A stretch of 64,000 nucleotides of DNA from Chitinophagaceae bacterium (lineage in GTDB: Bacteria; Bacteroidota; Bacteroidia; Chitinophagales; Chitinophagaceae): NCBI GenBank assembly GCA_947447265.1, contig CANFKC010000013.1, positions 1 to 64,000 of the forward strand, given 5' to 3'. Below are positions 17,678 to 26,800 of the stretch, piece after piece. The first letter of the stretch is position 1, and the number at the start of each line of letters is the position of its first letter. The translations under genes and the position numbers were made by a program. The notes under the pieces were generated by a model. The model was given only the letters and a program-made list of their open reading frames with translations. It did not search any database and was not told where the DNA came from.

Positions 17678-20533
17678 TTACTTACTCAAGTGCATACTCC
17701 TTTCCTTATATAACTGGCGGAACCATGGGTCGCGCAGGTTTTTAATAAACCTTATCGCCTCGCCAGTGCTCTTCATTTCAGGCCCCAGTTCTTTATTTAC
17801 ATTCGGGAATTTGTTAAAGCTGAACACTGGCTCTTTCACGGCAAAACCTTCCAATTTCTTTTCAAATGTCAGGTCCTTCAGTTTTACTTCACCCATCATC
17901 ACTTTGGTGGCAATATTCAAATAAGGGATATTATAAGCCTTGGCAATAAATGGTGTTGTGCGGCTTGCACGAGGGTTAGCTTCTATCACATACACCTTGC
18001 CTTCTTTAATGGCATACTGTATGTTTATCAGTCCCCTTATGTTCAACCTCAAAGCAATCTTTTTGGCTATCTCGCTCATCTCTTCGACAATGAGCGGGCC
18101 CAGGTTAAACACCGGCAATAGCGCATGGCTATCACCACTATGTATACCGGCCGGCTCTATGTGCTCCATAATACCCATGATGTGCACACTTTCACCATCG
18201 CATATTGCATCTACTTCGGCTTCCTGGCAACGATCGAGGAAATGGTCGATGAGTATTTTATTACCCGGAAGGTGTTTCAGCAAGCTTACCACACCTTTTT
18301 CCAGTTCTTCGTCATTAATAACAATACGCATCCGCTGCCCACCCAATACATACGATGGGCGCACCAATACCGGGTAACCTACTTCTTTCGCTACTTCAAT
18401 AGCCTCATCGGTAGTATAAGCGGTACCGTAGTTAGGGTAAGGGATGTTCATTTCCTTAAGCATATCGCTGAAGCGGCCGCGGTCTTCTGCGATATCCATA
18501 TCATCAAACGATGTACCTACTATTTTTATGCCTTTTTCTGCCAGGCGCCTTGCCAGCTTCAGCGCCGTTTGGCCACCCAGCTGCACAATAACACCATAAG
18601 GTTGTTCGTGTTCTATTATTTCCCAAAGGTGCTCCCAATACACCGGTTCGAAGTACAGCTTATCTGCAATATCAAAGTCGGTTGATACGGTTTCAGGGTT
18701 GCAGTTCACCATTATGGCTTCGTAGCCGCAATCTTTAATAGCCAGCAGGCCGTGTGTGCAGCAGTAGTCAAACTCAATACCCTGGCCTATACGGTTAGGT
18801 CCTGAACCCAGCACAATTATTTTCTTCTTGGCGGTAACAATACTCTCATTGCTCTTTACCGCGCCCGCTGTTGGTACATTGGTCGGCTTTTGTTCGAAAG
18901 TACTGTAGAAATAAGGGGTCTTGGCTTCAAACTCTGCGCTGCAGGTATCTACCATTTTATAAACGCGGGTTACACCCAGGCCCTTCCTGTATTCGTAAAC
19001 TTCTTCGGCAGTGCAGTCTTTCAGCAATTCTGCTATCTGCTCATCGCTGAAGCCCATTTTCTTAGCTTCGAAAAGCTTTTCAACAGGCATGTTTTCAATA
19101 TGCTTGAACGCCTTTATTTCCAGCTCAAACTTAACGATGTCCTGAATCTGGTAAAGAAACCAGCGGTCAATTTGCGTAAGTTCTTTTATGGTTTTTATAG
19201 ATACACCCGCAGCTATCGCTTCCTTAATACGGAAGATACGGTCCCACGTTGGGCGCTTCAACGTATCAATGATTTCTTCCGGCCTTAAACGCTGCTGGCT
19301 GATGTAGCTTAAACCAGTTGCATTGTTTTCAAGGCTCTGGCAGGCTTTCTGCAACGCCTCGGTAAAAGTGCGGCCAATAGCCATTACTTCTCCTACCGAT
19401 TTCATCTGCAGGCCCAGGGTATCATCTGCCCCCTTGAACTTATCAAAGTTCCAGCGCGGCATTTTTACAATAACGTAATCGAGCGCAGGCTCAAAGTAAG
19501 CCGATGTGGTTTGGGTGATCTGGTTCTTCAGCTCATCCAGGTTATAACCAATGGCCAGTTTTGCGGCTATTTTAGCAATAGGGTAACCCGTTGCTTTAGA
19601 TGCGAGCGCCGATGAACGGCTTACACGCGGGTTAATTTCAATCGCTATTATTTCTTCGGTATCAGGGTTAAGGGCAAACTGCACATTACAACCGCCGGCA
19701 AAGTTGCCCAGGTCGCGCATCATAGCTATGGCAGTATTGCGCATGAGCTGGAAAGCAGTATCGCTCAGGGTCATGGCCGGGGCAACAGTAATACTGTCGC
19801 CGGTATGTATGCCCATTGGGTCGAAGTTTTCAACTGTACAAATGATAACCACATTATCATTCATATCGCGCAATAACTCCAGCTCAAATTCCTTCCAGCC
19901 CAGCATTGCTTTTTCTACTAGTACTTCATGCATTGGCGAAGCCGTGAGGCCGCGGTCCAGCGCTGCATCCAGCTCTTCTTTATGAAAAACTATACCACCT
20001 CCGCTACCGCCAAGCGTGAACGAAGGGCGTATAACTATTGGTAAACCAATTTCTTGCGCAAATTCTTTGCCTTCCAGCAGCGAGTTAGCCGTTTTGGCCT
20101 GTGCCACCGGCACACCCATCCTTATCATCCATTTGCGGAACAGTTCCCTGTCTTCCGCTTTATCGATGGCCTTGATATCAACGCCTATCAGTTTTACATT
20201 ATGTTTTTCCCAGATGCCCAGCTCGTCACCCTCTTTACAGAGGTTGAGCGCAGTTTGTCCGCCCATGGTAGGCAGTACGGCATCAATGTTATTTTCTTCC
20301 AGTATCTGCTCCAGGCTTTCCACGGTAAGCGGCAATAGGTAAACCTTATCAGCCATAATAGGGTCAGTCATTATGGTAGCGGGGTTGCTGTTAATGAGTA
20401 TCACCTCAATACCTTCTTCCCGAAGGCTTCTTGCAGCCTGTGAGCCGGAATAGTCAAATTCACAAGCTTGCCCGATGATGATGGGGCCAGAACCAATAAT
20501 AAGGACACTTTTAATGGAAAGATCGCGCGGCAT
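17678..20533 (-). CDS. carB: Carbamoyl-phosphate synthase, large subunit
   Basis: A 951-residue synthetase with two homologous halves. The first begins near residue 10 ([20 protein letters not shown]), with ATP-grasp residues through [20 protein letters not shown]. The second begins near residue 568 ([20 protein letters not shown]) and runs to [19 protein letters not shown]. It joins bicarbonate, glutamine-derived ammonia and two ATP into carbamoyl phosphate for arginine and pyrimidine synthesis. The protein ends just after the second ATP-grasp ([14 protein letters not shown]), about 120 residues shorter than the 1,073-residue E. coli enzyme. The C-terminal MGS allosteric domain is therefore missing, which I believe is usual in this phylum. 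carA is not adjacent. Confidence 0.97.
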   Translation of the reverse strand: MPRDLSIKSVLIIGSGPIIIGQACEFDYSGSQAARSLREEGIEVILINSNPATIMTDPIMADKVYLLPLTVESLEQILEENNIDAVLPTMGGQTALNLCKEGDELGIWEKHNVKLIGVDIKAIDKAEDRELFRKWMIRMGVPVAQAKTANSLLEGKEFAQEIGLPIVIRPSFTLGGSGGGIVFHKEELDAALDRGLTASPMHEVLVEKAMLGWKEFELELLRDMNDNVVIICTVENFDPMGIHTGDSITVAPAMTLSDTAFQLMRNTAIAMMRDLGNFAGGCNVQFALNPDTEEIIAIEINPRVSRSSALASKATGYPIAKIAAKLAIGYNLDELKNQITQTTSAYFEPALDYVIVKMPRWNFDKFKGADDTLGLQMKSVGEVMAIGRTFTEALQKACQSLENNATGLSYISQQRLRPEEIIDTLKRPTWDRIFRIKEAIAAGVSIKTIKELTQIDRWFLYQIQDIVKFELEIKAFKHIENMPVEKLFEAKKMGFSDEQIAELLKDCTAEEVYEYRKGLGVTRVYKMVDTCSAEFEAKTPYFYSTFEQKPTNVPTAGAVKSNESIVTAKKKIIVLGSGPNRIGQGIEFDYCCTHGLLAIKDCGYEAIMVNCNPETVSTDFDIADKLYFEPVYWEHLWEIIEHEQPYGVIVQLGGQTALKLARRLAEKGIKIVGTSFDDMDIAEDRGRFSDMLKEMNIPYPNYGTAYTTDEAIEVAKEVGYPVLVRPSYVLGGQRMRIVINDEELEKGVVSLLKHLPGNKILIDHFLDRCQEAEVDAICDGESVHIMGIMEHIEPAGIHSGDSHALLPVFNLGPLIVEEMSEIAKKIALRLNIRGLINIQYAIKEGKVYVIEANPRASRTTPFIAKAYNIPYLNIATKVMMGEVKLKDLTFEKKLEGFAVKEPVFSFNKFPNVNKELGPEMKSTGEAIRFIKNLRDPWFRQLYKERSMHLSK

Positions 20534-20589
20534 TAATTTGGATTAAAATAATGAAAATTCAAATGACAGGCGATGAGCTGATATAAGAA

Positions 20590-20618
20590 TCGGGCTCAAC
20601 GCCCGGGGTGCAAAAGTA
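20590..20618 (-). promoter_or_regulatory. Candidate carB promoter with 5' leader hairpin
   Basis: A perfect TAnnTTTG box (TACTTTTG, minus strand, 20618-20611) is followed within about 6 bases by CGGGC-GTTGA-GCCCG, a 5-bp stem that would sit at the extreme 5' end of the transcript. A matching -33 element was not found. The predicted leader is about 70 bases. Confidence 0.4.
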
Positions 20619-20730
20619 AGAAAAATTTGATTGGGAAGGATGGGGTATTGAGAATGATTTTGTGAATCACATGAGTAGTAATTATAAATCGTAGGGGCTA
20701 TCCCTTGCGGTCGCCCTGGTTTTTGTTTAC

Positions 20731-20810
20731 TATGCTTATTGGTTACGGTGAATAGAATACGTCCCGGTGGTTGCTGGTGAGAACACCAACAACGCGGAAA
20801 AAAATACATA
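20731..20810 (+). repeat. Long copy of the hairpin repeat family (copy 2)
   Basis: It shares about 70 bases with the copies at 21424 and 22614: a leading part GGTTACGGTGAATAGAATAC, then CCCGGTGG, then the hairpin GCTGGTGAGAACACCAAC and a purine-rich end. It lies between carB and the first small lipoprotein gene. Confidence 0.8.
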
Positions 20811-20895
20811 GATTTGATAGCCCGGCTAATAATATCATTTGACTCAGTTCAGAAGAATTGGACACTTATCTAAAAATAAAACTGAATAATTGATC

Positions 20896-21357
20896 ATGAA
20901 AACTATTTATCTGCTGTTGTTTCTAATACTAAATATTTCTTGCGTACCAAAAGAAAGTATAAAACATATCTACATTTTACCTGAGAATTTTCAAGGCGTT
21001 GTTGTTATATTTTACGACCAAAAAGATGGAGAAAATATTGAGTACACTAAAGATGGGAATATCATTTTTAAAATTGGTGCGAATGGTATACTAAAAACCA
21101 AAATGGAATTCACGCCTACTGATGCGAAAAACAATGAATTTTGGTATCCTGAAAAAAAGCTAATTCCCTACAGGCAGGACGTGGGTTTGTTAAATGATTC
21201 TATAAGTGCTGGAGGGTTGCATTACGGGAAACTCTATAAAGAGCTTAACGGAACGCCTGTACTGTTCGAAATGACATACATTTCCAATAAACAGAATATC
21301 GATAGTCTAGCGAATGCAGGAGAAAGTATGAACTTGTTAAGCCTGCTGCATTTATGA
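20896..21357 (+). CDS. Small lipoprotein, possibly DUF6843-like
   Basis: The 153-residue protein begins with a lipoprotein signal (MKTIYLLLFLILNISC, Cys16). The mature part starts KHIYILPENFQGVVVIFYDQ, which resembles the DUF6843 opening (tyrosine/proline-rich, followed by a GxVxIxY strand). This match is from memory and uncertain. The rest is beta-rich with no catalytic motif. ATG 20896 was preferred to a TTG six bases upstream. The gene is AT-rich compared with carB and is flanked on both sides by copies of the hairpin repeat, suggesting an accessory locus. Confidence 0.7.
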   Translation: MKTIYLLLFLILNISCVPKESIKHIYILPENFQGVVVIFYDQKDGENIEYTKDGNIIFKIGANGILKTKMEFTPTDAKNNEFWYPEKKLIPYRQDVGLLNDSISAGGLHYGKLYKELNGTPVLFEMTYISNKQNIDSLANAGESMNLLSLLHL

Positions 21358-21423
21358 AGAGAACCGTCTGAAATCTCCTTTTTTTAGGCTCCATTTATCC
21401 ACTATGCTCACCAACAACTGCGT

Positions 21424-21494
21424 AATGCTTATTGGTTACGATGAATAGAATACGCCCGGGTGGTAGTTGGTGAGAACACCAACAACGGCAAAAT
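21424..21494 (+). repeat. Long copy of the hairpin repeat family (copy 3)
   Basis: ATGCTTATTGGTTACGATGA starts a stretch nearly identical to copy 2 and ends in GTTGGTGAGAACACCAACAA. The hairpin here is perfect: GTTGGTG-AGAA-CACCAAC. A partial additional piece (CTCACCAACAACTGCG, about 21407-21422) lies immediately before it. Confidence 0.85.
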
Positions 21495-21519
21495 AGCAGT
21501 AAAATAATTTTAGACGAAA

Positions 21520-21993
21520 TTGAAAGACACTTTAGGTATCTTGAAAGAAGAGAGGCAAAAAACAAAGTCCGGCATAAATAGCATACTAATAATGTGCGTG
21601 TTATGTATTATGCTCGGCTCTTGTGACAATGCAATTCCTGCCAAGTACGCAGTTTACAAACTGGCCTATTATGATTCCTCGTGTTCGGAAATCTATGAAT
21701 TTTTCGGGACAAGGGAGGTATATCTTATCACATACCCCAATGGAACATATAAGTTCTCACCACATAATAGCAAGTTTTATCCATATGAAGGGAAATATCA
21801 GGAAGCCGCAGAATGGGATGCTCATGTTAGTACGACGTTTTATTTAAATAATGGTGATATACAAACGGCTGCTGCAATATCTTTGAGAATTGATAGCGCT
21901 TCAAAAAAATGCAATATTTATTTTTTTGAGCCAACGGAATACCTAGATTCTTTTCTTCGGTCGCATCCTCTCGGGGCATCTAAAAATTTATGA
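21520..21993 (+). CDS. Small AT-rich lipoprotein, unknown family
   Basis: The frame opens at TTG 21520. A second TTG at 21541 or the ATG at 21592 could instead begin translation, since the lipoprotein signal is LIMCVLCIMLGSC followed by DNAIPAKYAVYK. The mature domain (about 120 residues) is rich in Tyr and Phe with beta-strand character and ends in a soluble tail. No family recognised. The stop overlaps the start of the next lipoprotein gene (ATGA), so the two are translationally coupled. Likely an outer-membrane-anchored accessory protein. Confidence 0.6.
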   Translation: MKDTLGILKEERQKTKSGINSILIMCVLCIMLGSCDNAIPAKYAVYKLAYYDSSCSEIYEFFGTREVYLITYPNGTYKFSPHNSKFYPYEGKYQEAAEWDAHVSTTFYLNNGDIQTAAAISLRIDSASKKCNIYFFEPTEYLDSFLRSHPLGASKNL

Positions 21994-22388
21994 TCAAAAT
22001 GAAAAATAGAGTTTTGTTGTTGCTCATTTGTGTGCTTTGTTCCTGTAAAAGCAGATTTGAAAAGGATTTGGTAGGTGTATATACAATAACGGAATGCGAA
22101 TTAAAGAATCCCAAAAAGAGCGCACCACACATCACATTGGACATGAAAAGTGACATGACATTCAAATTTTCCGGCGATGTTATGGCAGAAGGCAAATGGC
22201 GGGTATTAAGTGGTATGGATAACGATGAAATTGAATTGAGTATAGGTAAATGCTTTTGTGAAGCAGTTGTTTTTGCAAATGCAGATTCGGCTATAATTTC
22301 CGCCTCTGATTTTTCGAATTGGTTTAGCCGGTGTATTTATATTGATTCAAATATAGATTTCATATCGTTTAAATGCAGTAGAAAATAA
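21990..22388 (+). CDS. Small lipoprotein, lipocalin-like size, unknown family
   Basis: A 132-residue product starting at the ATG that overlaps the previous stop. An ATG three codons later (MKNRVLLLLICVLCSC) is an alternative. The lipobox LCSC puts the lipid on Cys19. The mature part reads LVGVYTITECELKN, then LDMKSDMTFKFSGDVMAEGKW, a pattern of short strands seen in small lipocalin-like lipoproteins. Ligand and role unknown. It forms a two-gene unit with 21520. Confidence 0.7.
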   Translation: MIKMKNRVLLLLICVLCSCKSRFEKDLVGVYTITECELKNPKKSAPHITLDMKSDMTFKFSGDVMAEGKWRVLSGMDNDEIELSIGKCFCEAVVFANADSAIISASDFSNWFSRCIYIDSNIDFISFKCSRK

Positions 22389-22401
22389 AAAAATGAACAT
22401 T

Positions 22402-22430
22402 CCGCCATGTTGGTGTTCTCAACCATCTGC
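22402..22430 (-). repeat. Hairpin repeat copy 4, opposite orientation
   Basis: CCGCCATGTTGGTGTTCTCA is the reverse complement of the repeat core. It begins 13 bases after the stop codon of the lipoprotein gene, the same relative orientation to the preceding gene as the copies after 3746, 22686 and 28171. Confidence 0.7.
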
Positions 22431-22448
22431 CCCCCCCTTTTGTCAACT

Positions 22449-22540
22449 CTATCTTTGTCATGCTGACGAAGGAAGCATCTACGCTAAGAGGCTATGTGGG
22501 TAAAAGATGTCTCGTACCTCGACATGACAAAGTAAGGGAG
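22449..22540. repeat. 92-bp dispersed repeat, copy 1
   Basis: CTATCTTTGTCATGCTGACG opens a 92-base element whose second copy is at 28681-28772. By eye about ten bases differ. The ends are complementary (CTTTGTCATG and CATGACAAAG), so the element can fold on itself. Confidence 0.85.
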
Positions 22541-22613
22541 ACGAAATTCTACTTGCCTCCTTTATCTGTATTCTTTTATAGATGACGCTCTGTTTTCAGC
22601 TGTCGCGTGCGAA

Positions 22614-22680
22614 CTGGTTGCGATGAATAGAATACATCCCGGTGGTAGTGGGTGAGAACACCAACAACGGCGGAAAAATA
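22614..22680 (+). repeat. Long copy of the hairpin repeat family (copy 5)
   Basis: TGGTTGCGATGAATAGAATA leads into CCCGGTGGTAGTGGGTGAGA and ACACCAACAACGGCGGAAAA. It ends 6 bases before the stop codon position of the SUKH gene, on its 3' side. Confidence 0.85.
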
Positions 22681-22685
22681 ATATT

Positions 22686-23153
22686 CTATAGATATTTACA
22701 TTTAACTGTCTTCAATGCCTTGCCTCTAATCTCCGGTTCACAAAGGACTTGTATTAATGAAGAAATTTTCAAGAAGTCCTGAATCTCATAGCACTCATTA
22801 TAATAGTACACTAGTGGGTCATCTTCCTTTGTATCTGTGTAAAAATATAAGAACTGATATCCATGATGCCCCCAAAAAACAAAAGTGTTGTCAGGAAGTG
22901 TTTGCCGATTGTTTTCTTTTAATATTCCGTTTGCATAGTCTTTAAGTTCAAATAACCAGGAATACTCATAGTCACTACCAACTTCATAATCTATAGCACC
23001 GTGCCCAAGTAACATAAGGAAAGCTCTATATGCACTCGGTAGCGTTATTTGATAGTGCTGTTCTAATTGCGCTATTTCATCAATGGCGCAGCCTTTCAGG
23101 CCTGTATGCTTCTCTCTGAAAAAAACTATCATTTCAGAAATGCTCTGTATCAT
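22686..23153 (-). CDS. SMI1/KNR4 (SUKH) family protein
   Basis: The 155-residue protein has the SUKH core: AIDEIAQLEQHYQITLPSAY, then FLMLLGHGAIDYEVG, SWLFELKDYA and FVFWGHHGYQFLYFY. SUKH proteins in bacteria are best known as immunity proteins that neutralise secreted or contact-dependent toxins, though some have other roles. ATG 23153 was chosen. A longer reading from TTG 23204 would translate the intergenic hairpin repeat at 23163-23196. No toxin gene is adjacent, so it looks like an orphan immunity gene in an accessory island. Confidence 0.85.
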   Translation of the reverse strand: MIQSISEMIVFFREKHTGLKGCAIDEIAQLEQHYQITLPSAYRAFLMLLGHGAIDYEVGSDYEYSWLFELKDYANGILKENNRQTLPDNTFVFWGHHGYQFLYFYTDTKEDDPLVYYYNECYEIQDFLKISSLIQVLCEPEIRGKALKTVKCKYL

Positions 23154-23162
23154 ACTTTGTTT

Positions 23163-23196
23163 ATTTTCCGCCGTTGTTGGTGTTCTCTCCAACAAC
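23163..23196 (-). repeat. Hairpin repeat copy 6
   Basis: TTTTCCGCCGTTGTTGGTGT with TCTCTCCAACAAC forms GTTGTTGG/CCAACAAC arms. It lies between the end of yoeB and the start of the SUKH gene, and would be within the SUKH leader if the two were co-transcribed. Confidence 0.8.
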
Positions 23197-23212
23197 GAAA
23201 TCAATATTCAGG

Positions 23213-23473
23213 CTATTGATAATGAAATCTCATCGAAACAATCTCTATTTCGTCAGTTGCAACCCGATAAACCAGCCTGTGTTCTTTTGTTATTCTCCTT
23301 GACCAGCATCCGGCTAATTTGTATTTTAGAGCTTCTGGCTTGCCTATACCAGAAAACGGGTGTTGCTCTATATCATCAAGGAGGGCTGAGATACGACTCA
23401 TGGCTTTGAGGTCGCCTGATCGCTTCCAGAATTGAATATCTTCCTGTGCTTTAGCCGAATAGGTTATTTCCAC
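23213..23473 (-). CDS. yoeB: Txe/YoeB family toxin (mRNA interferase)
   Basis: An 86-residue RelE-superfamily toxin that closely follows E. coli YoeB, with the block HPFSGIGKPEALKYKLAG followed by CWSRRITKEHRLVYRV and the end MRFHYQ. Residues equivalent to the catalytic set are present: Glu47, Arg66, His84 and the adjacent Tyr85. YoeB cuts mRNA at the ribosome A site when freed from its antitoxin. Translation starts at GTG 23473, overlapping the antitoxin end by 10 bases, so the antitoxin is made first. The gene is intact and presumably active. Confidence 0.93.
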   Translation of the reverse strand: MEITYSAKAQEDIQFWKRSGDLKAMSRISALLDDIEQHPFSGIGKPEALKYKLAGCWSRRITKEHRLVYRVATDEIEIVSMRFHYQ

Positions 23474-23688
23474 AGGTCTTTTGTTTTTATTGCTTTTTTA
23501 TTGCCGTTATTCAATTCATCAATACTTTGCAGCAAGTGTTTACTGTTAGCCTCTGTTGAAAGCAAGTATTCTGTTTCTGATTTTCCGGCATATTTTTTTA
23601 ATATCGCCTTCACCTTTTTTAAAGCATCCTCACTATCAGTACTCAGTAATAGCTGCATTAGTTCCAGTTTTTCCGCCTGTACATTCAT
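23464..23688 (-). CDS. Antitoxin partner of YoeB
   Basis: A 74-residue, largely helical and charged protein directly upstream of yoeB and overlapping it. The N-terminus MNVQAEKLELMQLLLSTDSE, followed by AKKVKAIL-like helices, resembles the short Bacteroidota antitoxins paired with Txe/YoeB and RelE toxins. It lacks the classic YefM Phd fold signature. The C-terminal half (NNGNKKAIKTKDLWK) is the likely toxin-wrapping segment. The assignment depends mainly on the overlap and gene order. Confidence 0.85.
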   Translation of the reverse strand: MNVQAEKLELMQLLLSTDSEDALKKVKAILKKYAGKSETEYLLSTEANSKHLLQSIDELNNGNKKAIKTKDLWK

Positions 23689-23693
23689 AAAAA

Positions 23694-23701
23694 CAAATTT
23701 A
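23694..23701 (-). promoter_or_regulatory. Candidate TA promoter abutting the start codon
   Basis: TAAATTTG (perfect TAnnTTTG on the minus strand) lies only five bases before the antitoxin ATG at 23688. Transcription would then begin at about the start codon, implying a leaderless mRNA. No good -33 element was seen. Confidence 0.4.
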
Positions 23702-23721
23702 GGGCAATTTTAGACTATTTT

Positions 23722-23743
23722 AAAAAATCACCGGCTCCGGTGA
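23722..23743 (-). terminator. Second terminator-like hairpin after the BNR/LamG gene
   Basis: TCACCGG and CCGGTGA form a palindrome (23728-23743) followed on the minus strand by six T. It lies 11 bases past the first terminator of the same gene and just before the TA promoter. Confidence 0.6.
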
Positions 23744-23753
23744 AATAGTTATT

Positions 23754-23787
23754 AAAAAAACAGGGGCTGAAAAACCGTCAGCCCCTG
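23754..23787 (-). terminator. Intrinsic terminator of the BNR/LamG gene
   Basis: CAGGGGCTGA (23761-23770) pairs perfectly with TCAGCCCCTG (23778-23787) around a 7-base loop, followed on the minus strand by seven T. It is 26 bases after the stop codon at 23813. Confidence 0.9.
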
Positions 23788-23812
23788 CAAAATAAAATGT
23801 GTTAGATAATAC

Positions 23813-26800
23813 CTACTCTACCAAGAACTTCCGTGTCGCTGTTTCAGCACCAGAAATTTCGATGGTTACGAAATAAATGCCGGTGGCAAGTTTCGGTAAG
23901 TGAATCAGCTCGGTATTGTTTTTGAGGTCCAGCCTGTCTTGCAGGCGGGTTATTACCGTACCGGTTTCGCTGGTTATGGTAAAAGTTGCCGGAGTGCCGG
24001 TAGTGCCAGCTAAACCAATATCCAGTTTCAGCCATTCCCTGCATGGATTAGGGTAGGCGTCAGATATGGTTACGGTATTCTTGTTGGCGTTAACTACGCC
24101 AGTGTTGTAATGTGTGGTATCATCATTCACTATCACGAACTGGCTGTTAAACGCTGTTACACCGCTGGTTGCTTTCCAGGTAAGGCTGCTGCCGGTTGCG
24201 GCATAGTTGAGCGTGCATGCGCTATCCAGCTCAGCACCCCAGGTATTACCAAAATCTCCGGTAGCCCTTTTGTATAAACGGAAGTCGCCCGCATGGTAAC
24301 CGGGATACAAAATGCGCAACTTGCTCAGCACAATGCTATCGGGTGTAGTAAAGGTTGGGTTAGTGCCATAGTTATTCAATACAAAATACCCCTTAACTAT
24401 CGGGCGTGCATCAGGTTTAGTATCAGGGTTGCTGTTCAGGTGAAAGGCTACTACTTCCCCGTCAGGGTAGGTGCCGCCCGTTGGCAGGTGCAGCTTTACA
24501 TCGGCTGCAGAAAGGTCGTTAAGGCCGGCGCTGTTCACCGCTGTATCGCGCAACACAACACCCGTTGCTACCGGCGCTGTAGAAGGAACTATGTTGGTTG
24601 ATGGCACTGTTGCACTAAAGTTATTCTTCACATCATACAGGCTGCCACTCAGCGGGTCATACTGGTTAAACTGGTAGTACTTAATGAGGCCGGTTTCAGT
24701 TGCGGGATTGGTAATCAGGTGCATTTTTTCGCGCACCTCTTTCTGGCTCAGTGCATAGTTAAATATCTTCACCTCGTCTATCTTGCCATCAAATTTTGAA
24801 CCCTGTCCATTATGGCAGTCGTAGTTTATGATGAATGGCGATTGTGACAGATCTATAACCGGCATTGGTGAATAACTATTCACTGTATCGCCAACACCAT
24901 TCAGGTATATCACCACACCATTGGGGCTATAAGTAAGCACCACATAGTTCCACTTTGTGCTGTCGCAAATAAGGGTGCTGCTGTTACCATAATTCACCAA
25001 GCTATCTGTATAGCAGAGTTTAAGGTTCGGAGTGTATCCGCTGAAGGTAAAGCCAAAACCAAAGCCATAACCATTAGAACCCGGGTAGGCCGGATGCGAA
25101 ACGATCTGTGAAAAACTGCTCTGATTGCCCTTAGGCTGTATCCATGCCGAAATAGAGAAGTTGTTGCTGTTAATATTGGCTGTGCCAAGGTTGACTGTTT
25201 GCGAGGTTTTATTGAGCTGCAGGCAAAGGCCGGCCACTGTATCGGGTGCACAATGGTCGTCTGATACGTATATCATGCTATCTACAGTACGGGTATGTGT
25301 TTGCCCTGCAGAGTTGGTAACGGTAAGCGTAACAGCGTAGTAACCCGGACCAGGATAAATTACCTGCGGTGTGCGCACACTGGTGCTGCTCACCCATACT
25401 GAACCAGGGAAAGACCACGTGCGCGTAGCACCGGTGTAGTTTACCATAGAGTAATCGAAGAAATTAACGGTATCGCGGGCGCAGCCTACATACTGCCTGT
25501 CGGCCATTGGTTGTGCAACTGGTGCGCCAGTTACTGAAAGCGGCGATTCCCATACACTGCTGTTGCCGCAAAGGCGCAGCTTACTATCGCGGTAGAAGAC
25601 TAGTGCACCTTCCCGGGCTTCCAGACCAGCCGGAAGGCCTGAGCTGAAATCGGTCCAGTCGCTCATTGCGGAGTCCCTGTAGTATACTTTAGATGGGCGC
25701 GAATTGGTTATGGCATAAAGGCCGTGGTTGCTGCCGCCATGAAACTGCAGGAACGAAATAGCCTTGCCAGATAGTACCGAACCGGTATAATTTACCCAGC
25801 TGCTACCGCCGTTGGTCGATTTAAATACTTTGTTACCTGCCGCAGCCTGCGCCATACAAAAATAAACCTCGTCCTCATTGAGTGGGTTTACAGCTATATC
25901 GGTATTGTAGAACGACCAGCTAACCGGCAGGGTAAGCTGCGCCCAGGTTGCGCCTGAATTGGTAGTTTTATAAACGCCGTTTTTCGCGCATACATACATT
26001 ACCGATGGTTTGCTGCGGGCTATTTCAAAGCGCCATACCTTGTTGTTATTGCCAAAATTGTGCAACGCTGTGTAAGATGCGCCAGAATTGGTGGTTTTCC
26101 ATAAAATGCTGTCCATACCCAGATAAAAGACATTAGAATAGCGTGGGTCTATTACCAGCTTACTCGAAAAAAGTCCGTAATAATCATCCTGCGGCCACAT
26201 GGTATTTGGCACATCAGGATTGTTGTACTGTATAGTGCCGGAAAGCGCGGCAGGTATTTTTAGGTTACCGATATCTCTGAAGCCAGTAATACCCGAACGA
26301 CCGTGGTATACATGCCCGGTTGCCGATTCGCCTCCACCCAGCGATAGCGCCTGGCCACCGGTATAGGTTTCTGCTATCGCGGCATTACCATTATGGTATC
26401 TGCCACCCACCACAATATCTTCATCCCATCCCTGTCCAAAGCCCCAGTAATCTGCGCTCCTCAGGCCGTTGTCGCGTACTGCCCAGTTACTTGTATTCGT
26501 AAAAAAGTCAGAAGAATAATTAACACCACCATCTGTAGCAATGTAGGCATCTCCGCCCTTAGCTATAGCGCACTGCATATCAGGGTGCAAGCCAAAAGTA
26601 CCATGGTAACCACCCAGCGGACTGAAGTTAACTCCGCCATCTGTTGATTTGTAAGAGGTGGTAGTACCCACTATTACGTGGTTGGCATTAGTAGGCGATA
26701 CCACAATACCGAGGTCATAATAACCTTGCCCGTTGGACATGCCCAGACCTGTTGATACATTACTGCCCGTGAGCCCGGTAGTGGTCGATGTCACTGTCGT

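Larger units (their letters stand above)
20534..20895. other. Divergent intergenic region upstream of carB
   Basis: Besides the carB promoter candidate this 362-base gap holds a GTAGGGGCTATCCCTTGCGG-type dispersed repeat (about 20691-20717) and copy 2 of the hairpin repeat family (20731-20810). Nothing in it looks coding. Confidence 0.6.

Noticed and set aside
17678-20533. Truncated carB pseudogene
   Set aside because: Both synthetase halves are complete and only the MGS domain is missing, which I believe is normal in this phylum.
20543-20809. Open frame of 88 codons upstream of carB
   Set aside because: It overlaps the carB promoter region and two repeats, and its sequence is low in protein-like character.
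22686-23204. Longer SUKH reading from TTG 23204
   Set aside because: The extra 17 codons would translate the intergenic hairpin repeat, which is non-coding elsewhere. ATG 23153 gives a normal SUKH N-terminus.
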